The translations under genes and the position numbers were made by a program. Below are positions 27,228 through 34,419 of a DNA stretch of 43,490 nucleotides, in pieces. The stretch's first letter is position 1. Every line of letters begins with the position of its first letter. The notes under the pieces were generated by a model. The model did not search any database. It was given only the letters and a program-made list of their open reading frames with translations, and was not told where the DNA came from. Source of the stretch: Vallitalea sp. (GTDB lineage: Bacteria; Bacillota; Clostridia; Lachnospirales; Vallitaleaceae); contig JAOASG010000051.1 of the NCBI GenBank assembly GCA_025210235.1, positions 1 to 43,490 on the forward strand, read 5' to 3'.

Positions 27228-27641
27228 TTACCATCTTACCTTTTTTCCGTTTTTTGATAGCAATACTCTTAATTCAAAAGTTGTACTTCTCATATCTTCT
27301 TGCCAAATATTTATATTCTCATCAGTAGTAATATTTTTTCTTTTTTTTGCCAGCTGAAATACTTTTTCTAAAGTTTCTCTAAGTTCATGAGGTGCTTTTC
27401 CATCTCTAAACATTAATTGTAATCTTATACTATAAGATCTAATCTTGGTTGGGACACCATCAAAATTGTCAATTGAAGTTATTGTAATTAAATAATCAAG
27501 AAATTCACTACATAAATTGTACATTCTTTCCTTGTTTTTCATTCTATAATTAATTCTAGGTGCAATTATTATGTAAAAGAAAATATTAATTACTAATGTA
27601 AATATACTTATAAATATAGATGCATATTCCTTAATATCCAT
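27228..27641 (-). CDS. Cargo: single-pass membrane protein of unknown function
   Basis: A 137-residue protein: an N-terminal membrane helix at about 8-28 (ISIFTLVINIFFYIIIAP), then a basic, mostly helical cytoplasmic part (RINYRMKNKERMYNLCSEFLDYLI... LRETLEKVFQLAKKRKNI). No domain is recognised. AAAAGGAG precedes ATG. It is the last of four same-strand genes and resembles the preceding protein in plan (membrane anchor plus cytoplasmic helices). It could be the membrane effector or sensor of the STAS/HATPase module; this is inferred from context only. Confidence 0.7.
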   Translation of the reverse strand: MDIKEYASIFISIFTLVINIFFYIIIAPRINYRMKNKERMYNLCSEFLDYLITITSIDNFDGVPTKIRSYSIRLQLMFRDGKAPHELRETLEKVFQLAKKRKNITTDENINIWQEDMRSTTFELRVLLSKNGKKVRW

Positions 27642-27764
27642 AACTTACTCCTTTTATAATTTTATAATTCTATTCAAATTAACTATATTAAGTTTAAAAC
27701 AAAATAAAAAGGTTGTCCATGACTAGAGTTAATCTTTATATGAGATATTGAGATTTTCATTTCG

Positions 27765-28340
27765 TTATCCGTTATTTATTTCTAGTATTAAATTGTATAT
27801 CAAGCTTTCAATTTTTATTAACATAAGCTGTATTTTTTCTTTATCTTTATCATCTATTTCTTTTTTATCTGTACATTTCTTCCATAAGATAGTAATTTGG
27901 TTTTCAATTTCTATTAAATTTTTATTCTCTTTATCTATCAGATTATTAGATGTTATTAATATTCTCAAATTATAAAATCTTGTTCTAGCACTTTTAAACA
28001 GAGAATTCCTCGTACTAAGTTCAATATTGTCATTTATCATTCTATTTATGTTATCTTGCAAAAATGTTGAATACTCTTTATAAAATACGATAACAGTATC
28101 TTTTGCACACCTTTGGACATTTCTGCCTTTTTCTAAAATATTACCTACGTACATTGCAAGAATTATGGTAATAGCTATTGATATTAAATCTGGCCAATAT
28201 AGCACATTTGAAATATTAAGCGAAGACACTTTGTTAATGTAAACTGTGATGGTTGATCCTATAAACATATAAATCAATGCTAAAAATATACTCTTCCCTT
28301 TTTCATTAACCAAGCCATTAATTAATCTTTTGTATTTCAT
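27765..28340 (-). CDS. Cargo: two-helix membrane protein of unknown function
   Basis: A 191-residue protein with two membrane segments (about 16-36, SIFLALIYMFIGSTITVYI; and 50-68, LISIAITIILAMYVGNIL) followed by about 120 residues of charged, probably coiled helices (TRNSLFKSARTRFYNLRILITSNNL and KKEIDDKDKEKIQLMLIKIESL). AAAGGATG precedes ATG. It starts 5 nt after the DUF4325 gene, so it is almost certainly co-transcribed. No family is recognised. The plan, short membrane anchor plus cytoplasmic helical domain, is common among membrane-acting defence effectors, but nothing here proves that role. Confidence 0.72.
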   Translation of the reverse strand: MKYKRLINGLVNEKGKSIFLALIYMFIGSTITVYINKVSSLNISNVLYWPDLISIAITIILAMYVGNILEKGRNVQRCAKDTVIVFYKEYSTFLQDNINRMINDNIELSTRNSLFKSARTRFYNLRILITSNNLIDKENKNLIEIENQITILWKKCTDKKEIDDKDKEKIQLMLIKIESLIYNLILEINNG

Positions 28341-28345
28341 ACATA

Positions 28346-28675
28346 TTACATCCTTTCGGCCTCATTAATGTAATCAATTATATTATCTATTAAATACGGC
28401 TCTTCTAATGAAATAAACTCAATATATTCTAAAATTTCTTCTTTATCGTATTTTCTAGCTAATCCCCCAAATGCCTCTTCTAAAAAACTAGTTCCATAAC
28501 CAAATGTACCGTCTAAATCAATAATTAACTTCTTATTGTATTTTTTACACTCTAGATATTTTTTCTCAAGAATTGTCTCTCTAAATTCTTCCCCAGAAAA
28601 ACTACCTTCATCTCTAAACCTTGGTCCAGGTGTTTCAGTAAATTGTTCCGATATTTTAAGTTTTAATCCTTCCAT
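28346..28675 (-). CDS. Cargo: STAS-like DUF4325 protein
   Basis: A 109-residue protein matching the DUF4325 pattern as I know it: PGPRFRDEGSFSGEEFRETIL near 16-36, IDLDGTFGYGTSFLEEAFGGLAR near 50-73. The central LDGTxGYxxSFLEEAFGG is the hallmark. DUF4325 is described as STAS-like, a fold used by anti-sigma-factor antagonists. The gene overlaps the HATPase gene by 13 nt and has GAGGTAATTAA before ATG. Tight coupling with a HATPase that itself carries a STAS-like region suggests a partner-switch mechanism, as in RsbV/RsbW. The regulated target is unknown. Confidence 0.82.
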   Translation of the reverse strand: MEGLKLKISEQFTETPGPRFRDEGSFSGEEFRETILEKKYLECKKYNKKLIIDLDGTFGYGTSFLEEAFGGLARKYDKEEILEYIEFISLEEPYLIDNIIDYINEAERM

Positions 28676-29745
28676 TTAATTACCTCGCTTTCGCTGTCTA
28701 TTTCCCAATATAAAAATGTTCCATTAAAATTATACCCCATTAAATTATATTCATTATCACAAACTTTTGAGTACACATTATTTGATATTATGTAAAGATT
28801 TTTAATTTGCTTTCTGCAGCTCACTTCATAAATTCCGTGTAGTCCTTTACCTCTATTTTTTTGATTTGTAGAAGTCCTATGTAGTTCTCCTTCTAATATC
28901 AATTTTAATATTTGTGCATCAGAACCATGCAAAATTTTATCTTTAAGCTTTTGGTAAATATTAGATGCTCTATGCTCTTTCTTGTTTTTTAATGAGTTAA
29001 AAATACCCACTCCAAAATCTAAGAAAATAAACGAAACAGTCTTTTTTTCTTTGTTATGATGTACAGTCAGCCACCATACTTCTTCGCCTTGGTCATTACC
29101 AGCATGATTATTTGTGTTATGCATTAATTCAATAAGCATCCTGTATAGTCCCTTAGAAGTATGGTGGTATTTATCAATAGTTTTTGTTACATTTTTACAA
29201 ATTTGACTTGCATATTCAGGTATAACTTTTAATCCAGGCTTAGTTATTATTTGGTTATTTTTTCCATAGGTAAAATCGGACTTTTCATCAAATATATTAC
29301 TACTATAATCCCTATATAAATGTTCAAAAAATCCTGATGTTATTAAAAGATTTTTAGATGACTGATCCTTCGGAAAATTTCCGTTAAACTTTACATTATT
29401 CCTTTTAAATTCTGTCATAATTGCCAATAACATAGTTATTGCACCATTGTCAATCACTTTTACCTGTTGCAAATTAATATATGTTTTCTTTCTATTTTCT
29501 AAAAGTATTTTTATCTTGTCTTTTAACATTAATACTTCTTTTGTATTAATAAGAAAAGAAAATTTTTCAGGCACTTTAACAATATTATATCCAGCATTTA
29601 GCACTTTATCAATTGTAGGAATTATATTTTTATCTACAGGATGCTTAGACTTCCATTTCTTATATCTTTTATTGCTCTCATGTTGTTTTATTGAATGTCT
29701 TAAATTATATTTTTTATATTTATTCGACTTGTATAATTTCTTCAA
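28663..29745 (-). CDS. Cargo: STAS-like / HATPase (GHKL) fusion protein
   Basis: A 360-residue protein. After a basic N-terminus, residues about 60-150 look STAS-like (TYINLQQVKVIDNGAITMLLAIMTEFKRNNVKFNGNFPKD). The second half is a GHKL ATPase: N-box ELMHNTNNHA near 215-224, G1 box FLDFGVGI near 255, and RGKGLHGI as the G2-type glycine loop near 310. No membrane segment and no phosphorylated histidine box are seen, so it is not a classical sensor kinase. Start is TTG with GAGGGG upstream, and it is the first gene of the cargo operon. It may be an anti-sigma-like kinase acting on the DUF4325 protein or on its own STAS region. Confidence 0.8.
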   Translation of the reverse strand: MKKLYKSNKYKKYNLRHSIKQHESNKRYKKWKSKHPVDKNIIPTIDKVLNAGYNIVKVPEKFSFLINTKEVLMLKDKIKILLENRKKTYINLQQVKVIDNGAITMLLAIMTEFKRNNVKFNGNFPKDQSSKNLLITSGFFEHLYRDYSSNIFDEKSDFTYGKNNQIITKPGLKVIPEYASQICKNVTKTIDKYHHTSKGLYRMLIELMHNTNNHAGNDQGEEVWWLTVHHNKEKKTVSFIFLDFGVGIFNSLKNKKEHRASNIYQKLKDKILHGSDAQILKLILEGELHRTSTNQKNRGKGLHGIYEVSCRKQIKNLYIISNNVYSKVCDNEYNLMGYNFNGTFLYWEIDSESEVIKWKD

Positions 29746-30361
29746 TAATACCCCTCATTCAACTAAACTATAATTAATTTAGGTTAATTTAATCCCAAAT
29801 TTGTATAGTTATATAATAATACAGGGTTAATGTTTTTTCAACAAAATTAATACTATTTATAATTTGCACATTAACTTATAAACTTATACAACGCCAATAA
29901 AAATATATTAACTTACTCCTTTTTATTATATTTAATCATATTCAATTATATTAATTTTAGCTTAAATATAAGCGACATTACCACGACTTAAATATATTTA
30001 TACCTCTATAAGATACCATAATAACAAATAGTATATAGTACTCCTTTTTTAGGGACGCCGAAACTGCCGGATAGTTATTGATAAATAGCTAACATTTTCA
30101 ATGAGTGACAACAAAAATGTTGTGACCTCATATTTGCCATTTTAAACCATTCTATATTTTCACCTTAGATTTATATCACTTTTCTAGTACAAGCTGTAAA
30201 TGATGCCAAACTTTAATTCTTAGAGGTATTATTTAGATATCGGTTTAACCTATAACCAAAACTCTTAGATGTCAGTAATGCTTACATCCGAAATTACAAT
30301 TATTATCTTATATCTAACTCCATGAACTACCTCAACAATATTGTAAAGCTGTAGCTTAACT
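29746..30361. other. Non-coding gap, left part
   Basis: AT-rich, with no credible gene. It should hold the cargo promoter near 29760-29830. From 30124 it matches the element remnant at 26146 onward. A hairpin GTGACAACA...TGTTGTGAC lies at about 30103-30125, and one TTTTTTAGGG repeat is at 30055-30084. Confidence 0.5.
30055..30084 (+). repeat. TTTTTTAGGG repeat, isolated unit
   Basis: TTTTTTAGGG plus core ACGCCGAAACTGCCGGATAG. The internal 5-mers are CGCCG and TGCCG at 9-bp spacing. Confidence 0.75.
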
Positions 30362-30618
30362 CGTCACAATATGACGTCTGTCCAAAAATGGACTGACCTT
30401 AAAACGGACATTACAGACCATAAAATTATGGTGAGTTTTAGTTTCAGAAAAAGGAATTTTCCCATTTCAAGATTTGACAACCAAATGGCAAAAGGGAAAC
30501 AAAATTTCTTGTTAGTTTCATTCGACTATTTTGTCAGTTGAGCCTAGTCAATTTTATCGAAGGACCTTTTCGCTAGTATCAGAATACATTAAAGGTAGGC
30601 TCAAAATTGAGCTCACCT
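30362..30618. other. Chain of inverted repeats in non-coding DNA
   Basis: Successive stems: CGTCA/TGACG (30362-30376), GTCTGTCCA/TGGACTGAC with one mismatch (30376-30397), ACCATAA-AA-TTATGGT (30417-30432) and AGGTAGGCTCAA/TTGAGCTCACCT with two mismatches (30593-30618). In addition TTGAGCCTA (30538-30546) is the exact complement of 30596-30604, giving two mutually exclusive pairings. It could be a structured RNA, a replication origin or a regulator-binding region. Confidence 0.5.
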
Positions 30619-30772
30619 AAATTTTAATGACACCACTTTTGCGTTCCTATAATTTAGGATTACAAAAGGATTAGTCAAGCTATTAAAATCTTACTTACAC
30701 TAACAAAGTCAATAATATTGACCTGGCCAATTCATTAAAATGATTAAACCCACTATACTTTGAATATAGTTC

Positions 30773-31047
30773 TTTTTTAGGGTGTAAGAAATGTCAGTAT
30801 AGTTTTTAGTAGCCCCTTTTTTAGGGTGGCAGAAATGACAGTATACTTTTTGATAAAGTCCTTTTTTTGGGTGTCACTTTTGTCACCATAACTTGAATAA
30901 GATTCTTTTTTAGGGGCTCGCAAATCTTGCAATACTTCCTTTTTTAGGGACTCCCGAATCTCCCGATACTCTTTTCCCTTTTTTAGGGACTGACAAATCT
31001 GACTATACTATTTTCTCTTTTTTAGGGACTGCAGAATCTGCGGATAC
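30773..31047 (+). repeat. Array of seven TTTTTTAGGG repeats with duplicated inner 5-mer
   Basis: Units start at 30773, 30817, 30862, 30906, 30940, 30979 and 31018 (spacings 44, 45, 44, 34, 39, 39). Each is about 30 bp: TTTTTTAGGG (TTTTTTTGGG in the third) and a 20-bp core ending ATAC or similar. Core positions 2-6 and 11-15 agree within a unit but differ between units: GTAAG/GTCAG, GGCAG/GACAG, GTCAC/GTCAC, CTCGC/CTTGC, CTCCC/CTCCC, CTGAC/CTGAC, CTGCA/CTGCG. Confidence 0.85.
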
Positions 31048-31230
31048 TTTTTCTACTGATTGAAATTGTTAGATCTAATTACCATTTTCAATGTCAACAA
31101 TTGTCAACATTTAACCTTAGCATTTCTTAGCATGTTTGGACCCTTTTTATACACCTTTTTTTTATTTTTGTGTGCACTTTGGGGTGCATTCGTTTGGTTT
31201 TAAATCCTTTAATATTCATATAATTTTATT

Positions 31231-31317
31231 GCAATGTTACATTAAGCGTTGCAATAAACGTTGTAATTGATTAGTAACGTGTTACCATTCACGTTTGGAA
31301 CGCTCCCTAAACGTTCC
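31231..31317. repeat. Cluster of GNAACG...CGTTNC inverted repeats
   Basis: GCAATG...CGTTGC (31231-31252), GTAACGTGTTAC (31274-31285) and GGAACG...CGTTCC (31297-31317) share an AACG/CGTT frame with a different matched second base. The remnant element has GCAACGT...ACGTTGC near 26550. It lies downstream of the zinc-ribbon gene on that gene's strand. Confidence 0.5.
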
Positions 31318-31335
31318 GAAAAACCTTATCCCCAT

Positions 31336-31881
31336 CTAATACCATCTAATCAAATATTTCTTTATATCTTGTAGACTATAATTTACCATAAATGGGTGTT
31401 CATCATCTAATACTAATCTTATGATTTTTGCTGGGTATGTTGTTTTATAAAATATTGTTTGAACTCTCATATTTTCTAATGCTTGCAAAACTCTAATAGT
31501 CTTTCTAAAATCTTTTTTTCTCTCACGTTCATCAAATAGAAAGTCTGTATAATCAAATGGAAATTTAAGCTTAATATCTTGTTTATCTGCTACTCTAAGC
31601 ATTCTATATGTAATATCTATAAAACCACCTTTAGTCGAGTTCTGAATTCCCCAATACTTATTCATAGGACTGCAGTTTCTGCATTTTAACGTCTTACCCT
31701 CAATATGTAAATCAGAGTACCTCTTGTTACAAATAGGACATACAAAAAAATATCTTTGACCATATCCTGTTTTTTGCCATGACAGATCTATTGTATATAG
31801 TTTATCTCCTATCTTAACCTTTATATTTTTAGTACCTGGTTCTATCATGCCTTTAAGAGTACTAGTATTAATAATTTTCAT
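31336..31881 (-). CDS. Zinc-ribbon protein of unknown function
   Basis: A 181-residue protein. A four-cysteine zinc ribbon, CPIC near 49-52 and CRNC near 72-75, separates a small N-terminal beta-rich part (KIGDKLYTIDLSWQKTGYGQRYFFV) from a basic helical C-terminus (RERKKDFRKTIRVLQALENM, then TYPAKIIRLVLDDEHPF). GGTGAG precedes ATG. A degraded copy sits in the neighbouring element remnant, so it is a regular component of this element family. A DNA- or RNA-binding role is plausible from the ribbon and charge, but no family is recognised. Confidence 0.7.
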   Translation of the reverse strand: MKIINTSTLKGMIEPGTKNIKVKIGDKLYTIDLSWQKTGYGQRYFFVCPICNKRYSDLHIEGKTLKCRNCSPMNKYWGIQNSTKGGFIDITYRMLRVADKQDIKLKFPFDYTDFLFDERERKKDFRKTIRVLQALENMRVQTIFYKTTYPAKIIRLVLDDEHPFMVNYSLQDIKKYLIRWY

Positions 31882-32174
31882 ATATACTCACCAACCCTAA
31901 ATACTAAATAAATTATTATTATCTACTTTTATTTTAATGTCAACATTTGTCAACAATCTTAACCACTTCTTTTAGCTGTTTTATAACTTGTTTAGTCTTT
32001 ATTTTGGAGTACTCCATATTCTTTTAGAGTACTCCGTTCCATTTATTTAAAATTTTTGCAGCTGGTTACTGAGTACAACATTAGTACAACATAAAAGTAC
32101 AACAATAAATTTATGAATATTTCTTTTTTAGGGTGTCGGAAATGTCGGGATACTTTAACAAGCATAAAAGAAAA
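31882..32174. other. Non-coding region with several short repeats
   Basis: It holds GGAGTACTCC (a 10-bp palindrome, about 32006-32015) with a second AGAGTACTCC 10 bp later, three direct copies of AGTACAAC at about 32071-32105 (spacings 11 and 13), TGTCAAC twice near 31940-31960, and one TTTTTTAGGG repeat. The AGTACAAC copies lie upstream of the zinc-ribbon gene and may be its operator. Confidence 0.5.
32124..32153 (+). repeat. TTTTTTAGGG repeat, isolated unit
   Basis: TTTTTTAGGG followed by TGTCGGAAATGTCGGGATAC. The inner 5-mers are GTCGG and GTCGG, an exact duplication at 9-bp spacing. Confidence 0.8.
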
Positions 32175-32192
32175 AGAGCCACAATAGGCTCT
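32175..32192 (-). terminator. Terminator of the capsid transcription unit
   Basis: AGAGCC/GGCTCT stem with a 6-nt loop, followed on the minus strand by TTTTTC. It begins 24 nt beyond the capsid gene stop. Confidence 0.75.
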
Positions 32193-32215
32193 CTCATACA
32201 CTTTAAATATTATAC

Positions 32216-33064
32216 TTATTTTTGTGTCTTTGTTTGTTCCTGGTAATAGATAGCCTTTACTTTATTATCAAGGACAAATGCATCATAATTAATTCTACCC
32301 TCTACCAATGAGCCACTAATACCAGGTGCATCTTGATGTATTTTATATTCGGCTAACTTTGTTGGTGCTACTGTAGCACATGCATGTGCAATCATAAATC
32401 CAAATTCAGAAGGTAATCTTTTTGCCGGTACTTTAATAATCTTTGCACCATCTAACATTGCAATTACACCTCTTAACCTTAACTCATTACCGATATCTGT
32501 TTCCATAATGATATCCTTTGACTGTTTCATGAGTAAGTAAGTATCCGGAGTCACTACTAAAATTCGTCCATTTTCAGGAACTTCCTCATTATCCATAGCT
32601 GTATTTGCTTTTAATATTTCACCACATATATTACTACTTGTTAATCTAATAGCTGCAGGTTTAATTCCGGCTTTAGAACACATGACTCCATAAGTATATG
32701 TATCTACTTCCGGAATAACAACTTCTCTTAGTTGTCTTGCTAATGCTGTACCTGCTGATAACTGTTGAGCTGTTTCATCAGAATCAAGCTTATCAATTGC
32801 AAATGTGAATGATCTATCTTTGGTCATTGTAAAAGTTTCAGTTGTAGCGTCTAATCCCTGTACAACACCATATCTTGACCAATTATCTCCGGTACCTGCT
32901 CTATCGTAATCAGTCATTTGTGCTGTGGAAATTTTATAAACTTTTACAGTTTTTGCACCATCAAACTCAAAATCATTATTTGTTAGTAAAGATTTTTTAC
33001 TTTCATTTGTAAACATTTCGTCTACATATGGTAAAAATTTTGTCACTAAATTAACTACTGCCAT
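32216..33064 (-). CDS. Phage major capsid protein
   Basis: A 282-residue capsid protein of a type common in Firmicutes phages and prophages. Recognisable segments are TETFTMTKDRSFTFAIDKLDSDET near 80-103, ALARQLREVVIPEVDTYTYGVM near 107-130, and the domain around RILVVTPDTYLLMKQSKDII near 168-187. The C-terminus ends with an A-domain-like strand DAFVLDNKVKAIYYQEQ. AAGGAG precedes ATG, 14 nt after the scaffold gene. It should assemble an icosahedral head together with the scaffold. No portal, protease or terminase gene lies nearby, so packaging presumably needs a helper phage. Confidence 0.83.
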   Translation of the reverse strand: MAVVNLVTKFLPYVDEMFTNESKKSLLTNNDFEFDGAKTVKVYKISTAQMTDYDRAGTGDNWSRYGVVQGLDATTETFTMTKDRSFTFAIDKLDSDETAQQLSAGTALARQLREVVIPEVDTYTYGVMCSKAGIKPAAIRLTSSNICGEILKANTAMDNEEVPENGRILVVTPDTYLLMKQSKDIIMETDIGNELRLRGVIAMLDGAKIIKVPAKRLPSEFGFMIAHACATVAPTKLAEYKIHQDAPGISGSLVEGRINYDAFVLDNKVKAIYYQEQTKTQK

Positions 33065-33078
33065 TTATACATTCTCCT

Positions 33079-33507
33079 TTATCTCTGAATGCCCATAGCT
33101 TTTCTAAGGTTACTGTCACTATTTAAAGTACTGTTATTTAAAATATGTGGAGCTCTTCCACCTACTCCAAAATTAGGTTCAACTCCTCGTAATTTACCTT
33201 GGGCTTCATTTTTATTTTTATTAAATACGTCTTCAAGAATTGAAACACTCTTCTCTAATGTTTCATTACTTGTACAATTTAAAGCATCAACTAACTGTGT
33301 TGATAAACCTTTTTCACTTAGCATTTCCTTTGCATTTAAACGTAGTTCTCGTTGTTGCAATTGCTGCTCTTTTTTACTAAATTCTTGTTCACCTTTGGCT
33401 TTTTCCTTTGCTAGGCGTTCACCAATTATACGGTTAACATCTTCTTGAGTAAAAGTCTTTTCCTCTGTTTCAGAGTTATTGTTTTCGTTGTTCATGTTCT
33501 CATCCAT
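33079..33507 (-). CDS. Phage scaffold / capsid assembly protein (DUF4355-like)
   Basis: A 142-residue acidic, coiled-coil protein. It opens with an Asn/Glu-rich tract, then KTFTQEDVNRIIGERLAKEKAKGEQEFSKKEQQLQQRELRLNAKEML (about 15-62), which is the classic scaffold pattern found just upstream of major capsid genes. The tail AHGxG-like region here reads FGVGGRAPHIL. I use ATG at 33507 because TTGGAGG precedes it; the frame stays open upstream through a terminator hairpin without a ribosome site. It would template capsid assembly and be released. Confidence 0.8.
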   Translation of the reverse strand: MDENMNNENNNSETEEKTFTQEDVNRIIGERLAKEKAKGEQEFSKKEQQLQQRELRLNAKEMLSEKGLSTQLVDALNCTSNETLEKSVSILEDVFNKNKNEAQGKLRGVEPNFGVGGRAPHILNNSTLNSDSNLRKAMGIQR

Positions 33508-33554
33508 AATAATCCTCCAATTTAACGTCCGAAGTGGACTATTTTCAATTAAAA

Positions 33555-33593
33555 AAGGCATGAGAATGATATAAAAATCATTTCCCATGCCTT
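33555..33593 (-). terminator. Terminator/attenuator upstream of the capsid genes
   Basis: On the minus strand AAGGCATGGGAAATGAT pairs with ATCATTCTCATGCCTT (one bulge, one G-U pair) and is followed by TTTTTT. An extra copy of the left arm, AAGGCATGAG, lies 33 nt upstream (33626-33635) and is perfectly complementary to the right arm. It would block read-through into the scaffold-capsid genes unless overridden. Confidence 0.7.
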
Positions 33594-33686
33594 AATATCT
33601 AAGACTAACACTATTTAGTGCGGTACTCATGCCTTATTAACTTGTACACCTATTTTATCATGCCTATTAGAAATATGTCAAACGTT

Positions 33687-33860
33687 TTATTTGTTCTCAC
33701 TTTCTTGATTTTTGATAGTTATGTATGCATGTTTATAAGGTTTAGGAACATCATTTTTTCTTATTTTTGCCCCTTTTAATTTTGGTTTTAATAACTGAAT
33801 TATTTCATTTAGCTGGTCATCTTCCATATATGCAATAGTTACCTTGATTCTATTATTCAT
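33687..33860 (-). CDS. Small hypothetical protein, 57 residues
   Basis: A short gene starting MNNRIKVTIAYMEDDQLNEI and continuing with a basic stretch (LKPKLKGAKIRKNDVPKPYKHAYITI). AAGGTGGTGAACAC precedes ATG at 33860, a convincing ribosome-binding site. The alternating beta-helix-beta character and size suggest a small phage accessory protein; no family is named. It lies between the 95-residue protein and the capsid terminator in the satellite operon. Confidence 0.65.
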   Translation of the reverse strand: MNNRIKVTIAYMEDDQLNEIIQLLKPKLKGAKIRKNDVPKPYKHAYITIKNQESENK

Positions 33861-33929
33861 GTGTTCACCACCTTGATATAATAACTTCCAATTTTCATAT
33901 TATATATTAAGCATAAAGTATATTTTGTC

Positions 33930-34217
33930 TTATGATTGATTAAGCATTTTCATTAAGTCAAAAGCACATTTAAAACCATCTTCGAAGCCATTGGTATACA
34001 TATGTCTATTTTCAAGGTAATTTAACCAGTTAACTCTAGATTCAAAATCTAAGAGTGTTTTTGTTATGTTATGATACTCTTTCATTTTGTCATATACCTC
34101 ACGATAAGCTTTTAATGCCTTTGTATATTCATCATTATCACCTTCAATTAGCTTTTCTTCTATTTCACAAATCTTATCATCTGCAGAGCCAATTAATCTA
34201 TCAATTATTTTTTCCAT
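33930..34217 (-). CDS. Hypothetical helical protein of the satellite
   Basis: A 95-residue acidic, helical protein (MEKIIDRLIGSADDKICEIEEKLIEGDND... YREVYDKMKEYHNITKTLLDFES) ending in FEDGFKCAFDLMKMLNQS. AGGAGG precedes ATG. It has no recognised domain. Small helical proteins of this kind are common in the accessory part of phage-related islands. It is followed by the 57-residue gene after a 69-nt gap. Confidence 0.65.
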   Translation of the reverse strand: MEKIIDRLIGSADDKICEIEEKLIEGDNDEYTKALKAYREVYDKMKEYHNITKTLLDFESRVNWLNYLENRHMYTNGFEDGFKCAFDLMKMLNQS

Positions 34218-34257
34218 ATTCTTTTATCCTCCTAGTAATTTTCGTTTGTTTTTAGAT

Positions 34258-34308
34258 ACCAGGTAGGTTATAATTATATTTGCGAGATATAACTTTAACC
34301 TACTTGGT
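34258..34308. repeat. Long imperfect hairpin upstream of the 95-residue gene
   Basis: Two 22-nt arms (34258-34279 and 34287-34308) pair with three mismatches around TTGCGAG. It lies 41 nt upstream of the ATG at 34217. There is no U-run on the gene strand, so regulation or RNA processing is more likely than termination. Confidence 0.55.
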
Positions 34309-34317
34309 TAAATTATA

Positions 34318-34358
34318 AAGGGGCGTATTTAAAATGCGATCCCTTTTGCTTTTTTATT
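34318..34358 (+). terminator. Possible bidirectional terminator hairpin
   Basis: AAAGGG...CCCTTT with an inner GCGT/ATGC stem, followed on the plus strand by TGCTTTTTTATT. Most genes here run the other way, so it may protect the satellite operon from antisense transcription, or act weakly in both directions. Confidence 0.4.
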
Positions 34359-34419
34359 AATTCCCTAAGTAATGGTTATGTAGATACTCTTAAATTTTTA
34401 GTTAATAATTTAGTATCTG

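Noticed and set aside
30243..30760. Group II intron or retron remnant
   Set aside because: No domain V-like hairpin, no boundary motifs and no reverse transcriptase in the window.
30773..31047. Possible CRISPR array
   Set aside because: Unit spacing varies (34-45 bp), the conserved part is a T-run plus AGGG, the variable parts are only 5 bp and duplicated within the unit, and no cas genes are present.
33089..33448. Plus-strand frame of 119 codons opposite the scaffold gene
   Set aside because: It is the antisense of the charged coiled-coil coding sequence and has no ribosome-binding site.
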